A stretch of DNA of 64,000 nt, from contig NC_014230.1 of assembly GCF_000196315.1 (NCBI RefSeq), forward strand, positions 1,322,001 to 1,386,000, given 5' to 3'. A program made the position numbers and the translations under genes. The stretch comes from Croceibacter atlanticus HTCC2559. GTDB lineage: Bacteria; Bacteroidota; Bacteroidia; Flavobacteriales; Flavobacteriaceae. Below are positions 25,555-33,432 of the stretch, one piece after another. Each line of letters starts with the position of its first letter. Position 1 is the stretch's first letter. Below the pieces are notes generated by a model. It saw only the letters and a program-made list of their open reading frames with translations, was not told the DNA's origin and made no database searches.

Positions 25555-25965
25555 ATGCTTTCTAAGAAAACTAAATATGGGATAAAGGCGCTAACACACT
25601 TGGCAAGACAAGAAAATCAGGCGCCAGTTCAAATCGCTACTATTTCTGAAGCAGAAAATATTTCTCAGAAATTTTTAGAAAGTATATTACTTACCTTAAA
25701 GAAAAACGGCATCCTAAGCTCAAAAAAAGGAAAAGGTGGCGGTTATTATTTACTTAAAGAAGCCAAAGATATATCTATGGTGAATGTAATGAGAGTGTTA
25801 GAAGGTCCAATAGCAATGGTGCCTTGTGTAAGCTTAAATTACTATGAAAAATGTGATGATTGCCCAGATGAACACGCGTGTTCTGTACATAAACTCATGA
25901 TTGAAGTTAGAGATAGTACTCTAGATATCTTCAACAATAAATCTTTAGCAGACCTAATAGTTTAA
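25555..25965 (+). CDS. Rrf2-family transcriptional regulator with four cysteines
   Basis: A 136-residue regulator of the Rrf2/IscR/CymR family. The ATG at 25555 gives the conserved start MLSKKTKYGIKALTHLA; an upstream reading adds 12 residues that overlap the promoter and is rejected. The winged helix runs over about residues 5-70 (ISQKFLESILLTLKKNGIL, then KKGKGGGYYLL). Cys91, Cys100, Cys103 and Cys109 form a cluster in CVSLNYYEKCDDCPDEHAC, resembling Fe-S ligand regions of this family. It lies just upstream of the sulfate assimilation operon and is its likely regulator, as CymR and CysR are elsewhere. The effector is unknown. Confidence 0.88.
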   Translation: MLSKKTKYGIKALTHLARQENQAPVQIATISEAENISQKFLESILLTLKKNGILSSKKGKGGGYYLLKEAKDISMVNVMRVLEGPIAMVPCVSLNYYEKCDDCPDEHACSVHKLMIEVRDSTLDIFNNKSLADLIV

Positions 25966-26001
25966 AGAGAGTTATTTGTTTTCTGTTCTACATAAAAATA
26001 C

Positions 26002-26009
26002 TAAGTTTG
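26002..26009 (+). promoter_or_regulatory. -7 promoter element of the sulfate assimilation operon
   Basis: TAAGTTTG matches TAnnTTTG and lies 47 bases before the first gene of the operon. A palindromic element follows within the expected leader. Confidence 0.6.
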
Positions 26010-26019
26010 CATAATACTC

Positions 26020-26043
26020 TACTAATCCTATAGGGTAATAGTA
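26020..26043. promoter_or_regulatory. Candidate operator of the cys operon
   Basis: An imperfect dyad, TACTAATCCTATAGGGTAAT followed by AGTA, is centred on the perfect 8-base palindrome CCTATAGG (26027-26034). It starts about 10 bases after the -7 box, where a bound repressor would block transcription. The neighbouring Rrf2 gene is the natural candidate to bind it. This is inference from position and symmetry. Confidence 0.5.
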
Positions 26044-26056
26044 AAAATAGATTAAA

Positions 26057-26332
26057 ATGAGTCAAACTGTAGACTATACAACAGGAGAAGCAGATGTTTA
26101 TGAAGTAGAAAACGCTTCTAGCTTACCAAAGGAAAATATAAAAAGAAGTATTTTAAAAACGTTTAGTTGGCGTGCTCTAGGAACTATAACTACGGTTGTG
26201 GTTTCCTATATAATTACAGGAACATTAGCTCTTGCATTTTCAATAGGAGGCATAGAGTTAATCTCTAAACTGGTGTTGTATTTCTTTCATGAACGTGCGT
26301 GGAATCAAATAAAATGGGGAAAAAATGAATAA
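26057..26332 (+). CDS. DUF2061 membrane protein of the sulfate assimilation operon
   Basis: A 91-residue protein with a polar N-terminal part of about 30 residues and a DUF2061 domain. That domain begins KRSILKTFSWRALGTITTVVVS, has hydrophobic segments near residues 42-58 and 64-80, and ends HERAWNQIKWG. It is probably an inner membrane protein. The gene is first in the operon and overlaps cysH by 8 bases, so it is translated together with the sulfur enzymes. A link with sulfate uptake or handling is plausible from context but not shown; no sulfate permease is seen in the window. Confidence 0.85.
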   Translation: MSQTVDYTTGEADVYEVENASSLPKENIKRSILKTFSWRALGTITTVVVSYIITGTLALAFSIGGIELISKLVLYFFHERAWNQIKWGKNE

Positions 26333-26939
26333 GACTATTGAAGAAATAAATGAGTTTTTAATAGGGAAAACTACAGAAGAAATTATTTCTTACGTTATAG
26401 GTAACTCAAGAAACCCAGTAATTACAACCAATTTTAGACCATATGAGGTTGCTATATTACATGCTGTAACAACTGTAAAGCCAGATATTAATGTTATATG
26501 GTGTGATACGGGTTATAATACTCCAGACACATATAGGCACGCAGATTATTTAATAAATAGGTTAAACCTAAATATCAAGCTTTATGTTCCTAAACAAACA
26601 GTTGGCTATAGAAATATAGTTATGGGAATTCCAGATATTTCAGACCCTAATCATAAGCTTTTTACGCAGCAAGTTAAGCTAGAGCCTTTTGCAAGAGCAA
26701 TGCAAGAACACCAGCCAGATGTTTGGTTTACCAACTTACGAAAAGGTCAAACAGCATTTAGAGACAGTATAGATATGGTGTCTCAAGATGCAAATGGTAT
26801 TGTAAAAGTGAGTCCATTTTATAATTTTTCTGATGAAGATTTAGACACTTATTTAAATCTTCACAATCTACCCAATGAACACATTTATTACGATCCTACA
26901 AAGGTTTTGGAAAATAGAGAATGTGGTCTTCATAAATAA
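26325..26939 (+). CDS. cysH: Phosphoadenosine phosphosulfate reductase family protein
   Basis: A 204-residue cytosolic reductase that makes sulfite from activated sulfate. It has TTNFRPYEVAILHAV (the PP-loop-type nucleotide site), VIWCDTGYNTPDTY, LRKGQTAFRD and, at the C-terminus, RECGLHK with the catalytic Cys200. Only two cysteines occur, so the Cys-Cys...Cys-x-x-Cys iron-sulfur site of APS reductases is absent. That points to PAPS rather than APS as substrate. It is shorter than the E. coli enzyme. It overlaps the DUF2061 gene by 8 bases and precedes cysD by 9 bases. Confidence 0.9.
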   Translation: MNKTIEEINEFLIGKTTEEIISYVIGNSRNPVITTNFRPYEVAILHAVTTVKPDINVIWCDTGYNTPDTYRHADYLINRLNLNIKLYVPKQTVGYRNIVMGIPDISDPNHKLFTQQVKLEPFARAMQEHQPDVWFTNLRKGQTAFRDSIDMVSQDANGIVKVSPFYNFSDEDLDTYLNLHNLPNEHIYYDPTKVLENRECGLHK

Positions 26940-26948
26940 TCTTAAGAG

Positions 26949-27854
26949 ATGATAAAAGATACATCGCAAATAAACCCTTTAGAAAACGAAGCCATTTATA
27001 TTTTTAGAGAAGTGGTTGCGCAGTTTGAAAAACCTGTATTGTTGTTTTCTGGAGGTAAAGACAGTATTACTTTAGTAAGATTAGCTCAAAAAGCATTTTA
27101 TCCTGGGAAAATTCCATTTCCATTAATGCATATAGATACGGGTCATAACTTCCCAGAGACCATAACATTTAGAGATAACCTGGTTAAGGAACTAGGTGTC
27201 GAACTAATAGTAAGACACGTTCAAGATGATATAGATGCAGGAAAAGTAAAAGAAGAACAAGGTCGTTATGCTAGTAGAAACAGCTTGCAAACCAATACTC
27301 TTTTAGAAGCTATAGAAGACTATAAATTTGATGCATGTATCGGTGGCGCAAGGCGAGATGAAGAAAAAGCAAGAGCTAAAGAACGTATATTTTCTGTGAG
27401 AGATGATTTTGGACAATGGGATGAAAAAAACCAAAGACCTGAAGTGTTTGATATGCTTAATGGACAGATAGACCATGGTCAAAATGTACGTGTATTTCCT
27501 ATTTCAAATTGGACAGAGTTAGATGTGTGGAACTACATAGCTAAAGAACAAATAGACATTCCTACTATTTACTTTGCACATATGCGAGAAACATTTGTTA
27601 GAGACGGCCTTATTTGGTCTGTTGATGATGATGTTGTTTTTCGAGATAAAGATGAAACAGTAGAGAAACGTATGGTTCGCTTTAGAACTGTAGGCGATAT
27701 GAGCTGTACGGCAGCAGTAGCTTCTGAGGCTACAACAATAACGTCTGTTATTGAAGAGATAAAAGCGTCAACAATTTCAGAACGTGGCGCTAGAATAGAT
27801 GATAAACGTTCTGAAGCTGCAATGGAAAAACGCAAGCAGCAAGGTTACTTCTAA
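26949..27854 (+). CDS. cysD: Sulfate adenylyltransferase subunit 2
   Basis: This 301-residue catalytic subunit makes adenosine 5'-phosphosulfate from sulfate and ATP together with CysN. The PP-loop is LLFSGGKDSITLVRLAQKAF (about residues 33-52). HIDTGHNFPETI, CIGGARRDEEKARAKERIFS and the C-terminal MRFRTVGDMSCTAAV-type segment are typical, as is the length. It sits between cysH and cysN with gaps of 9 and 35 bases. The ending KRKQQGYF is characteristic of CysD. Confidence 0.97.
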   Translation: MIKDTSQINPLENEAIYIFREVVAQFEKPVLLFSGGKDSITLVRLAQKAFYPGKIPFPLMHIDTGHNFPETITFRDNLVKELGVELIVRHVQDDIDAGKVKEEQGRYASRNSLQTNTLLEAIEDYKFDACIGGARRDEEKARAKERIFSVRDDFGQWDEKNQRPEVFDMLNGQIDHGQNVRVFPISNWTELDVWNYIAKEQIDIPTIYFAHMRETFVRDGLIWSVDDDVVFRDKDETVEKRMVRFRTVGDMSCTAAVASEATTITSVIEEIKASTISERGARIDDKRSEAAMEKRKQQGYF

Positions 27855-27889
27855 AAAAAATCAAATCAACTTTAAAAAACTCATTAGTA

Positions 27890-29152
27890 ATGAGCCAATA
27901 TACTATGGATGTATTAAAAATAGCAACAGCAGGAAGTGTAGATGATGGTAAGAGTACGTTAATAGGTAGGTTGTTATACGATACAAAATCTCTTACAACA
28001 GACAAGCTAGCGGCCATCGAGGAAAAAAGTAAAACAAATGGTTACGATTATTTAGACTTTTCTCTTGCTACAGATGGTTTGGTTGCAGAGCGAGAACAAG
28101 GTATTACTATTGATGTTGCTCATATTTATTTTTCAACAGAAAACCGAAGTTACATTATAGCAGATACACCTGGACATATTGAGTATACTAGAAATATGGT
28201 TACTGGTGCTTCTACTTCTCAAGCTTCAATAATACTTATAGATGCTAGACATGGTGTGAGTGAACAAACATACAGGCATTTCTTCATTAATAATTTACTT
28301 AGGGTTTCTAATGTTATTGTAGCAGTTAATAAAATGGATTTAGTAAATTATTCTGAGTCTGTTTTTACAGAGATTAAACAATCTTTTAATGATATAATTG
28401 AGAAAAGTAGTTTTAAAAGTCAGCAAATTAATTTTGTGCCTATAAGTGCTTTAAAAGGAGATAATGTTGCTAAACCTTCAGAGGCTATGTCTTGGTATAA
28501 AGGTGAAACTGTTTTAAATGCCTTAGAGAAATTACAGCCTAATAATGAAGGTTCTCATGTTCAACCTCGTTTTCCAGTTCAGTACGTTATTAGACCGAAA
28601 ACAGAAGCCTATCATGATTATAGAGGTTATGCAGGAAAAGTAAAAGGTGGATCTTTTAGGGTAGGAGATTCTGTTATGGTCATGCCTTCAGGAACAATTT
28701 CTAAAATAGAAGGCATAAATCAATATGATACTCAATATGAAGAGGCTTTATCTGGAGCATCTGTTTCTATAACACTTCAGGACGATATAAATATTAGCCG
28801 AGGAGATATGTTAGTAAAAGTAAATAAAGCACCGAAGGTAGAAAAGCAGTTAAGCGCAACACTTTCTTGGATGGATGCCAATACATTACAAGAAGGTTCT
28901 AAGTATGTGTTACAACATGGTGTAAATAAAGTACTTGCTAAGGTGAAACAAATAAACCATAAAATTGAACCAGATTTTTCTGGCCAAGATAATACAGTGA
29001 AATCCTTAAAAATGAATGATTTAGCTTCAGTTAGTCTTCAGTTAAATAAGCCTATTTATAGTGATGCTTACACAGAACACAAACAAAATGGTGCGTTTAT
29101 ATTAATAAATCAACATACAAATAATACTGCAGCAGTTGGTTTTATTGAGTAA
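27890..29152 (+). CDS. cysN: Sulfate adenylyltransferase subunit 1 (GTPase)
   Basis: This 420-residue EF-Tu-like GTPase drives the CysD reaction. The G motifs are ATAGSVDDGKSTLIGRLL (G1), EREQGITIDVA (switch), ADTPGHIEYTRNM (G3) and VNKMDL (G4). Beta-barrel domains fill the second half. The length matches CysN alone: there is no C-terminal APS kinase (CysC) domain, although the CysH present looks PAPS-dependent. It is the last gene of the operon; a new promoter follows at 29182. Confidence 0.96.
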   Translation: MSQYTMDVLKIATAGSVDDGKSTLIGRLLYDTKSLTTDKLAAIEEKSKTNGYDYLDFSLATDGLVAEREQGITIDVAHIYFSTENRSYIIADTPGHIEYTRNMVTGASTSQASIILIDARHGVSEQTYRHFFINNLLRVSNVIVAVNKMDLVNYSESVFTEIKQSFNDIIEKSSFKSQQINFVPISALKGDNVAKPSEAMSWYKGETVLNALEKLQPNNEGSHVQPRFPVQYVIRPKTEAYHDYRGYAGKVKGGSFRVGDSVMVMPSGTISKIEGINQYDTQYEEALSGASVSITLQDDINISRGDMLVKVNKAPKVEKQLSATLSWMDANTLQEGSKYVLQHGVNKVLAKVKQINHKIEPDFSGQDNTVKSLKMNDLASVSLQLNKPIYSDAYTEHKQNGAFILINQHTNNTAAVGFIE

Positions 29153-29181
29153 CTCCTTCTAAACATACCATCATTTTGGGT

Positions 29182-29189
29182 TACTTTTG
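29182..29189 (+). promoter_or_regulatory. -7 promoter element of the first PagL-like gene
   Basis: TACTTTTG ends exactly 4 bases before the GTG codon at 29194. This spacing puts the transcription start at the start codon and supports GTG as the true start of a leaderless mRNA. Confidence 0.65.
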
Positions 29190-29193
29190 TCAC

Positions 29194-30279
29194 GTGAAAA
29201 ATCTATTACTTTTAGTGTTTCTTATTTGTGGGCTCCACGTTTTTTCTCAGGACAAACCTGTACATGAGATTGATGCAAATGTGTTTTATGGCTCAATACT
29301 TCTGCACAATAAAGATATAAGTCATCTTATAAAAGGTCATCCTACAGGCGTAATATTAAGTTATAATAGAAAGACTTTTGGAGCTAATTCTTGGGAGTCA
29401 CGTTACAACTATCCAGATTGGGGATTTTCATTTGCTTATCAAGATATGAAAAGTGAAGAGCTTGGTAATAATTTTGGAGTATATGGTCATTATAACTTTT
29501 ACTTTTTAAAACGTAACCTCATGCTTAGGGTAGGGCAAGGAATAGCCTATAATACTAATCCCTTTAATTTAGAAGATAATTTTAGAAATAGAGCTTATGG
29601 TTCTCATTTATTAAGTTCAACATATTTAATGCTCAATTATAAGTCAAAACCATTTTGGGGCGGTTTTGGTATACAATCGGGAATAGCAGTAATTCACTAT
29701 TCTAATGCTTCAGTAAAATCACCAAATACAAGCACAAATTCATTAACTTTTAATGTTGGGGCAACATATACGTTTAATGAAGAAGACGTGCCAAACTTTG
29801 TGCCTAAGGTTAAAGAGAAATATACAGAACCTCTAAAACTAAATTTTGCGTTTAGAACCGGATTTAATGAAGGAGACGAAGTTGGTCACGGCACCTATCC
29901 GTTTTATATTTTTTCTGCATATGTAGATAAAGTTTTAAATAGAAAAAGTAGGCTGGTTTTAGGTACAGAACTCTTTATTTCTAAATTTTTAGAAGAGGAA
30001 ATTAAATACCAATCTATAGCATTTCCAAACCAAGCAACAGGAGATGAAGATTATAAACGTGCAGGCGTATTTATTGGTCACGAATTAAAATTTGCACGGT
30101 ATTCTGCAATTACACATGCAGGATATTACTATTATTACCCATATGATTTTGAAGGTCCAGTTTATTTCAGGTTAGGCTTAAAGAGAACATTTGGCAAACA
30201 CATATTTGGTGTTGTCTCTGTAAAATCTCACGGTGCAAAAGCAGAAGCATTAGAATTTAGTTTAGGATATAGATTATGA
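29194..30279 (+). CDS. PagL-like acyloxyacyl hydrolase / lipid A deacylase, copy 1
   Basis: The GTG start at 29194 gives 361 residues with a signal peptide, KNLLLLVFLICGLHVFSQ, cut before DKPVHEI. The upstream TTG at 29176 would place the -7 box inside the gene. The mature part is rich in beta strands with aromatic residues, as in an outer membrane barrel. HYSNASVKSPN at His168 matches the His-Ser-Asn-Ala motif of PagL lipid A 3-O-deacylases. The protein is longer than classical PagL, as in other flavobacteria. Its ATGA overlap with the next gene shows translational coupling. A paralog of the same order follows at 31127. Confidence 0.82.
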   Translation: MKNLLLLVFLICGLHVFSQDKPVHEIDANVFYGSILLHNKDISHLIKGHPTGVILSYNRKTFGANSWESRYNYPDWGFSFAYQDMKSEELGNNFGVYGHYNFYFLKRNLMLRVGQGIAYNTNPFNLEDNFRNRAYGSHLLSSTYLMLNYKSKPFWGGFGIQSGIAVIHYSNASVKSPNTSTNSLTFNVGATYTFNEEDVPNFVPKVKEKYTEPLKLNFAFRTGFNEGDEVGHGTYPFYIFSAYVDKVLNRKSRLVLGTELFISKFLEEEIKYQSIAFPNQATGDEDYKRAGVFIGHELKFARYSAITHAGYYYYYPYDFEGPVYFRLGLKRTFGKHIFGVVSVKSHGAKAEALEFSLGYRL

Positions 30280-31049
30280 AGCAGATTGTAAAACATTTAA
30301 TATCATTTATAATACTAGGCTCATCAACTGTTTTATTAAATAGTTGTAGTTCTGAAGATGCAAATGATTGTTTTCAAACCGAAGGACAATTGCAACAAGA
30401 GGAAATTATTCTGGCAGGATTTAATAAAATTAGGATAGAAGAAGGTGTACAATTATTACTAAGACAAGGGCAATCTCAACAGGTTATTTTAGAAACAGGA
30501 GCAAACCTTAGGTCAGACGTTGAGGTGTTTTTAGATAATGAAACTTTAGTGGCTAGAGATAACAACGGGTGTAATTTATTTAGAGATTATGGTGTTACCA
30601 AACTCATAGTAACTTCTCCAAATATTGAGGACATTATAAATGGATCCTCTTATGAAATAAGAAGTGAAGGTACATTAAATTACCCAACACTACGTTTAAG
30701 AAGTTTAGTAATACCAGGATTTGATCTTCGTAAGAATGGAGATTTTCATTTAACACTTAATGCGCAAGATGTCTCTATTGTCGCAAACGGATCAAGTGTA
30801 TTTTATTTAAACGGAACCACTTCTAATTTAAATGTTAGCTTCTCAGATGAGTTACCAAGACTCGAAGCTAGAGACTTAATAGCTCAAAATGTTTCGATAA
30901 GACATGTAAGCAGCAATCATATGTACATAAACCCTCAGGAAAGCTTAACAGCCGAGTTAAGAGGCAGTGGTAATGTGTATAGTTATAATAGTCCAGATAT
31001 TCAGGATATTCAGGAACTGTATACCGGTCGTGTAATTTTTATAGACTAG
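30276..31049 (+). CDS. GIN-domain (DUF2807) lipoprotein, copy 1
   Basis: A 257-residue protein with a lipoprotein signal ending LLNSCSSED (Cys24). The mature part matches the head GIN domain (DUF2807), a beta-helix-like fold: FNKIRIEEGVQLLLRQG, then VEVFLDNETLVA, and KLIVTSPNIEDIINGSS. The ligand is unknown; the family is often called putative auto-transporter adhesin. It overlaps the PagL-like gene by 4 bases (ATGA), so the two products probably act together in the outer membrane. Its paralog at 32224 has the same partner type. Confidence 0.87.
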   Translation: MKQIVKHLISFIILGSSTVLLNSCSSEDANDCFQTEGQLQQEEIILAGFNKIRIEEGVQLLLRQGQSQQVILETGANLRSDVEVFLDNETLVARDNNGCNLFRDYGVTKLIVTSPNIEDIINGSSYEIRSEGTLNYPTLRLRSLVIPGFDLRKNGDFHLTLNAQDVSIVANGSSVFYLNGTTSNLNVSFSDELPRLEARDLIAQNVSIRHVSSNHMYINPQESLTAELRGSGNVYSYNSPDIQDIQELYTGRVIFID

Positions 31050-31126
31050 TTAAAATAAATACAGAAATCTCAGTTGGTTAAAACCCTAATTTTTGTTTCT
31101 TCGTAACTGTTAGAGTAAACCCAATT

Positions 31127-32227
31127 ATGCAGTATAGGTATCTTTTAGTAATCGTGTTGTTTTGTGTAAGTTTTGTAAATGCACAAGACACCCCAAAAAA
31201 GTACCATTCTTTTGATGTAAATTATTTTTACGGTACAATCTTAGAGCATAATCCAGATATTCAACATCTTATTACAGAGCATCAAAAAGGTGTTATTTTA
31301 AGTTATAACACTAAAACATTTGGTTTAGAAGATTGGTCTAGACGTTATAACAGTCCAGATTACGGTTACTCATTTATTTATCAAGATTTAGGAAACACGT
31401 TTTTAGGGGAAAGCTACGGTGTGTACGCACACTTTAACTTTTATTTTTTTAATAGGCATTTAATGATGCGTATTGGTCAAGGTGCTGCTTATAACACAAA
31501 CCCGTACGACCAAGAATCTAACTTTAGGAATAATGCCTACGGATCATCTATTTTAAGCTCTACCTACATCATGGGTAATTATAAAAAGGAAAACATTTAT
31601 AAAGGCTTAGGACTACAAGCAGGGTTTTCAATAATTCATTATTCAAACGCTAATCTTAAGGCACCAAATAACAGCACAAATACTTGGGTGTTTAATGTAG
31701 GTGCTAATTACAATTTAGATTACGAAGAGCTTCCGGAATACATACCACAAGGTGAAAAAGAAAAATATACAGAGCCTATACATTATAACCTTGCATTTAG
31801 GACTGGTGTAAACTCTAGTGATGTTATAGGTTTAGGCCAATTTATGCATTACACTATTTCTGCTTATGCAGATAAAAAGATTAATAGAAAAAGTACATTT
31901 CAAGCAGGAGCAGAAGTATTTATATCTCCTATGCTTAAAAGTTTAATAAAATTTAGATCTGTAGCTTATCCAGAACTAGGTGTTCAAGGAGATGAAGACT
32001 CCAATAGAGTTGGAGTTTTTGTAGGACACTTACTAACATTTAATAAAGTGTCATTTATATCTCAATTAGGATATTATGCTTATTACCCTTACGATTTTGA
32101 AGGCAGAGTTTATAATAGATTAGGGTTACAGCGTGAATTTGGAAAACACATTTTTGCAGGCGTAAGTGTACATTCTCATGGTGCTAAAGCTGAAGCAGCA
32201 GAATTTTCAATAGGTTACAGATTATGA
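31127..32227 (+). CDS. PagL-like acyloxyacyl hydrolase / lipid A deacylase, copy 2
   Basis: A 366-residue paralog of the protein encoded at 29194, with signal peptide YLLVIVLFCVSFVNAQ. HYSNANLKAPN at His171 keeps the PagL-type catalytic His-Ser. The C-terminal segments FGKHIFAGVSVHSHGAKAE and FSIGYRL are nearly the same as in copy 1. The ATG at 31127 is 77 bases after the end of the first GIN gene; a -7-like TAATTTTTG (31087-31095) has one base too many, so it may be read from the upstream promoter. Stop and next start overlap in ATGA. Lipid A deacylation is inferred from the motif. Confidence 0.82.
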   Translation: MQYRYLLVIVLFCVSFVNAQDTPKKYHSFDVNYFYGTILEHNPDIQHLITEHQKGVILSYNTKTFGLEDWSRRYNSPDYGYSFIYQDLGNTFLGESYGVYAHFNFYFFNRHLMMRIGQGAAYNTNPYDQESNFRNNAYGSSILSSTYIMGNYKKENIYKGLGLQAGFSIIHYSNANLKAPNNSTNTWVFNVGANYNLDYEELPEYIPQGEKEKYTEPIHYNLAFRTGVNSSDVIGLGQFMHYTISAYADKKINRKSTFQAGAEVFISPMLKSLIKFRSVAYPELGVQGDEDSNRVGVFVGHLLTFNKVSFISQLGYYAYYPYDFEGRVYNRLGLQREFGKHIFAGVSVHSHGAKAEAAEFSIGYRL

Positions 32228-32976
32228 AAAAACACTTCCTATTAATTATTATAGCAATTACTGTTTTAGGGTGTAATCCTAAGAACATAGATGATTGTCT
32301 TAAGTCTGAAGGTGATGCTGTTGAGCAAATAGTCGAAGTGCCGTTTTTTGACAAACTTATTTCTAATAGCAGAACTAAAGTCTTTGTGAAAAGCGGGCCA
32401 GAACAACAAGTTTTAATTCAAACGGGAGAAAACTTAATTGATGATGTAAAAGTTAGTGTTGTAGATAATACTTTGTTTTTAGAAAATGAAAATGGTTGTA
32501 ATATTTTCAGAGATTTTGAGCAGGTTAAAATTATTGTAACCTCTCCAAATTTAGTAAGTATTAGAAACGGTAGTGGTTATGCATTAGAAAGTATAGGTGT
32601 TCTAGATTACCCTAACCTTGTCTTGTTATCTGAAGATGGTAATAATGAAGATGAATTTAATACAGATGGCGATTTTATATTGCAGCTTGAATCTGATACA
32701 GTCATACTCGTTAACAACAATATTACAAACTACTTTCTGTCTGGAACTGTAATTACTATGCAGGCCAATTTTTATGGTGGTGATGGTCGTTTAGATGCAC
32801 CAAACCTTATAGTGCAAGACTTAAGTGTTCTGCATAGAGGTACAAATAAATTTATTGTAAACCCACAACAGTCTATACGTGGAGAAATACGAAGTACAGG
32901 AGATGTTATTTCTGTAAACCAACCACCTATTGTTGAGGTTGAAGAGTTTTTTACAGGGCGTTTAATCTTTCAATAA
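32224..32976 (+). CDS. GIN-domain (DUF2807) lipoprotein, copy 2
   Basis: A 250-residue lipoprotein with signal IIIAITVLGCNPKN (Cys17). It parallels the copy at 30276: DDCLKSEGDAVEQIVEVPFF, NENGCNIFRDFEQVKIIVTS, and a C-terminal VEEFFTGRLIFQ against LYTGRVIFID. The NGCNxFRD motif is conserved in both copies and may be structural. It overlaps the second PagL-like gene by 4 bases and converges with the DUF192 gene by 15 bases. The function is not known; an envelope role with its partner is inferred. Confidence 0.87.
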   Translation: MKKHFLLIIIAITVLGCNPKNIDDCLKSEGDAVEQIVEVPFFDKLISNSRTKVFVKSGPEQQVLIQTGENLIDDVKVSVVDNTLFLENENGCNIFRDFEQVKIIVTSPNLVSIRNGSGYALESIGVLDYPNLVLLSEDGNNEDEFNTDGDFILQLESDTVILVNNNITNYFLSGTVITMQANFYGGDGRLDAPNLIVQDLSVLHRGTNKFIVNPQQSIRGEIRSTGDVISVNQPPIVEVEEFFTGRLIFQ

Positions 32977-33432
32977 AAGATAATCTCCAATTTCTAGTTG
33001 TAATGCTTCAGATTGTTTTGCATTTAACTCTAAAACAAACTTAGCAGGAACTTTAGAAGGTAATGAAGCTTCACTCATAGGTTTTACATCTTCCTGAAAA
33101 TCTACAATTTTATAGTTTTCATCTAGAAAAAGTAAATCAAGAGGTATTCGTGTGTTCTTCATATAAAAGCTGCGCAACTGTTCATCAGGAAAAACAAAGA
33201 GCATACCTTGGTTGTCTTGCATCGAGTTTCTGTACATTAAGCCAGTTTGGCGTTGGTACTCATCATCTGCAATCTCAAGATCTAAAGATGTAAGAGTATC
33301 ACCTGTAGCTTTTACTAAATATGCTTCAGCTTCTTTTTTAAATTGTGGTTCTTCAACACTTATACTTGGTTTTGGCTCATCTTTGCAAGCTATAAGTACT
33401 AAGCTTAAAAGGCATATATATGCAAACTTCAT
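32962..33432 (-). CDS. DUF192 lipoprotein
   Basis: A 156-residue protein with a lipoprotein signal, LLSLVLIACKDEP (Cys16). The DUF192 domain follows: EIADDEYQRQTGLMYRNSM, GMLFVFPDEQLRSFYMKNT, IPLDLLFLDENYKIVD, and AKFVLELNA. The domain has no established enzymatic function. Its 5' end adjoins lgt on the same strand with a 1-base stop/start overlap at 33432, so it is cotranslated with the enzyme that lipidates it. The 3' end overlaps the second GIN gene by 15 bases. Confidence 0.9.
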   Translation of the reverse strand: MKFAYICLLSLVLIACKDEPKPSISVEEPQFKKEAEAYLVKATGDTLTSLDLEIADDEYQRQTGLMYRNSMQDNQGMLFVFPDEQLRSFYMKNTRIPLDLLFLDENYKIVDFQEDVKPMSEASLPSKVPAKFVLELNAKQSEALQLEIGDYLLLKD

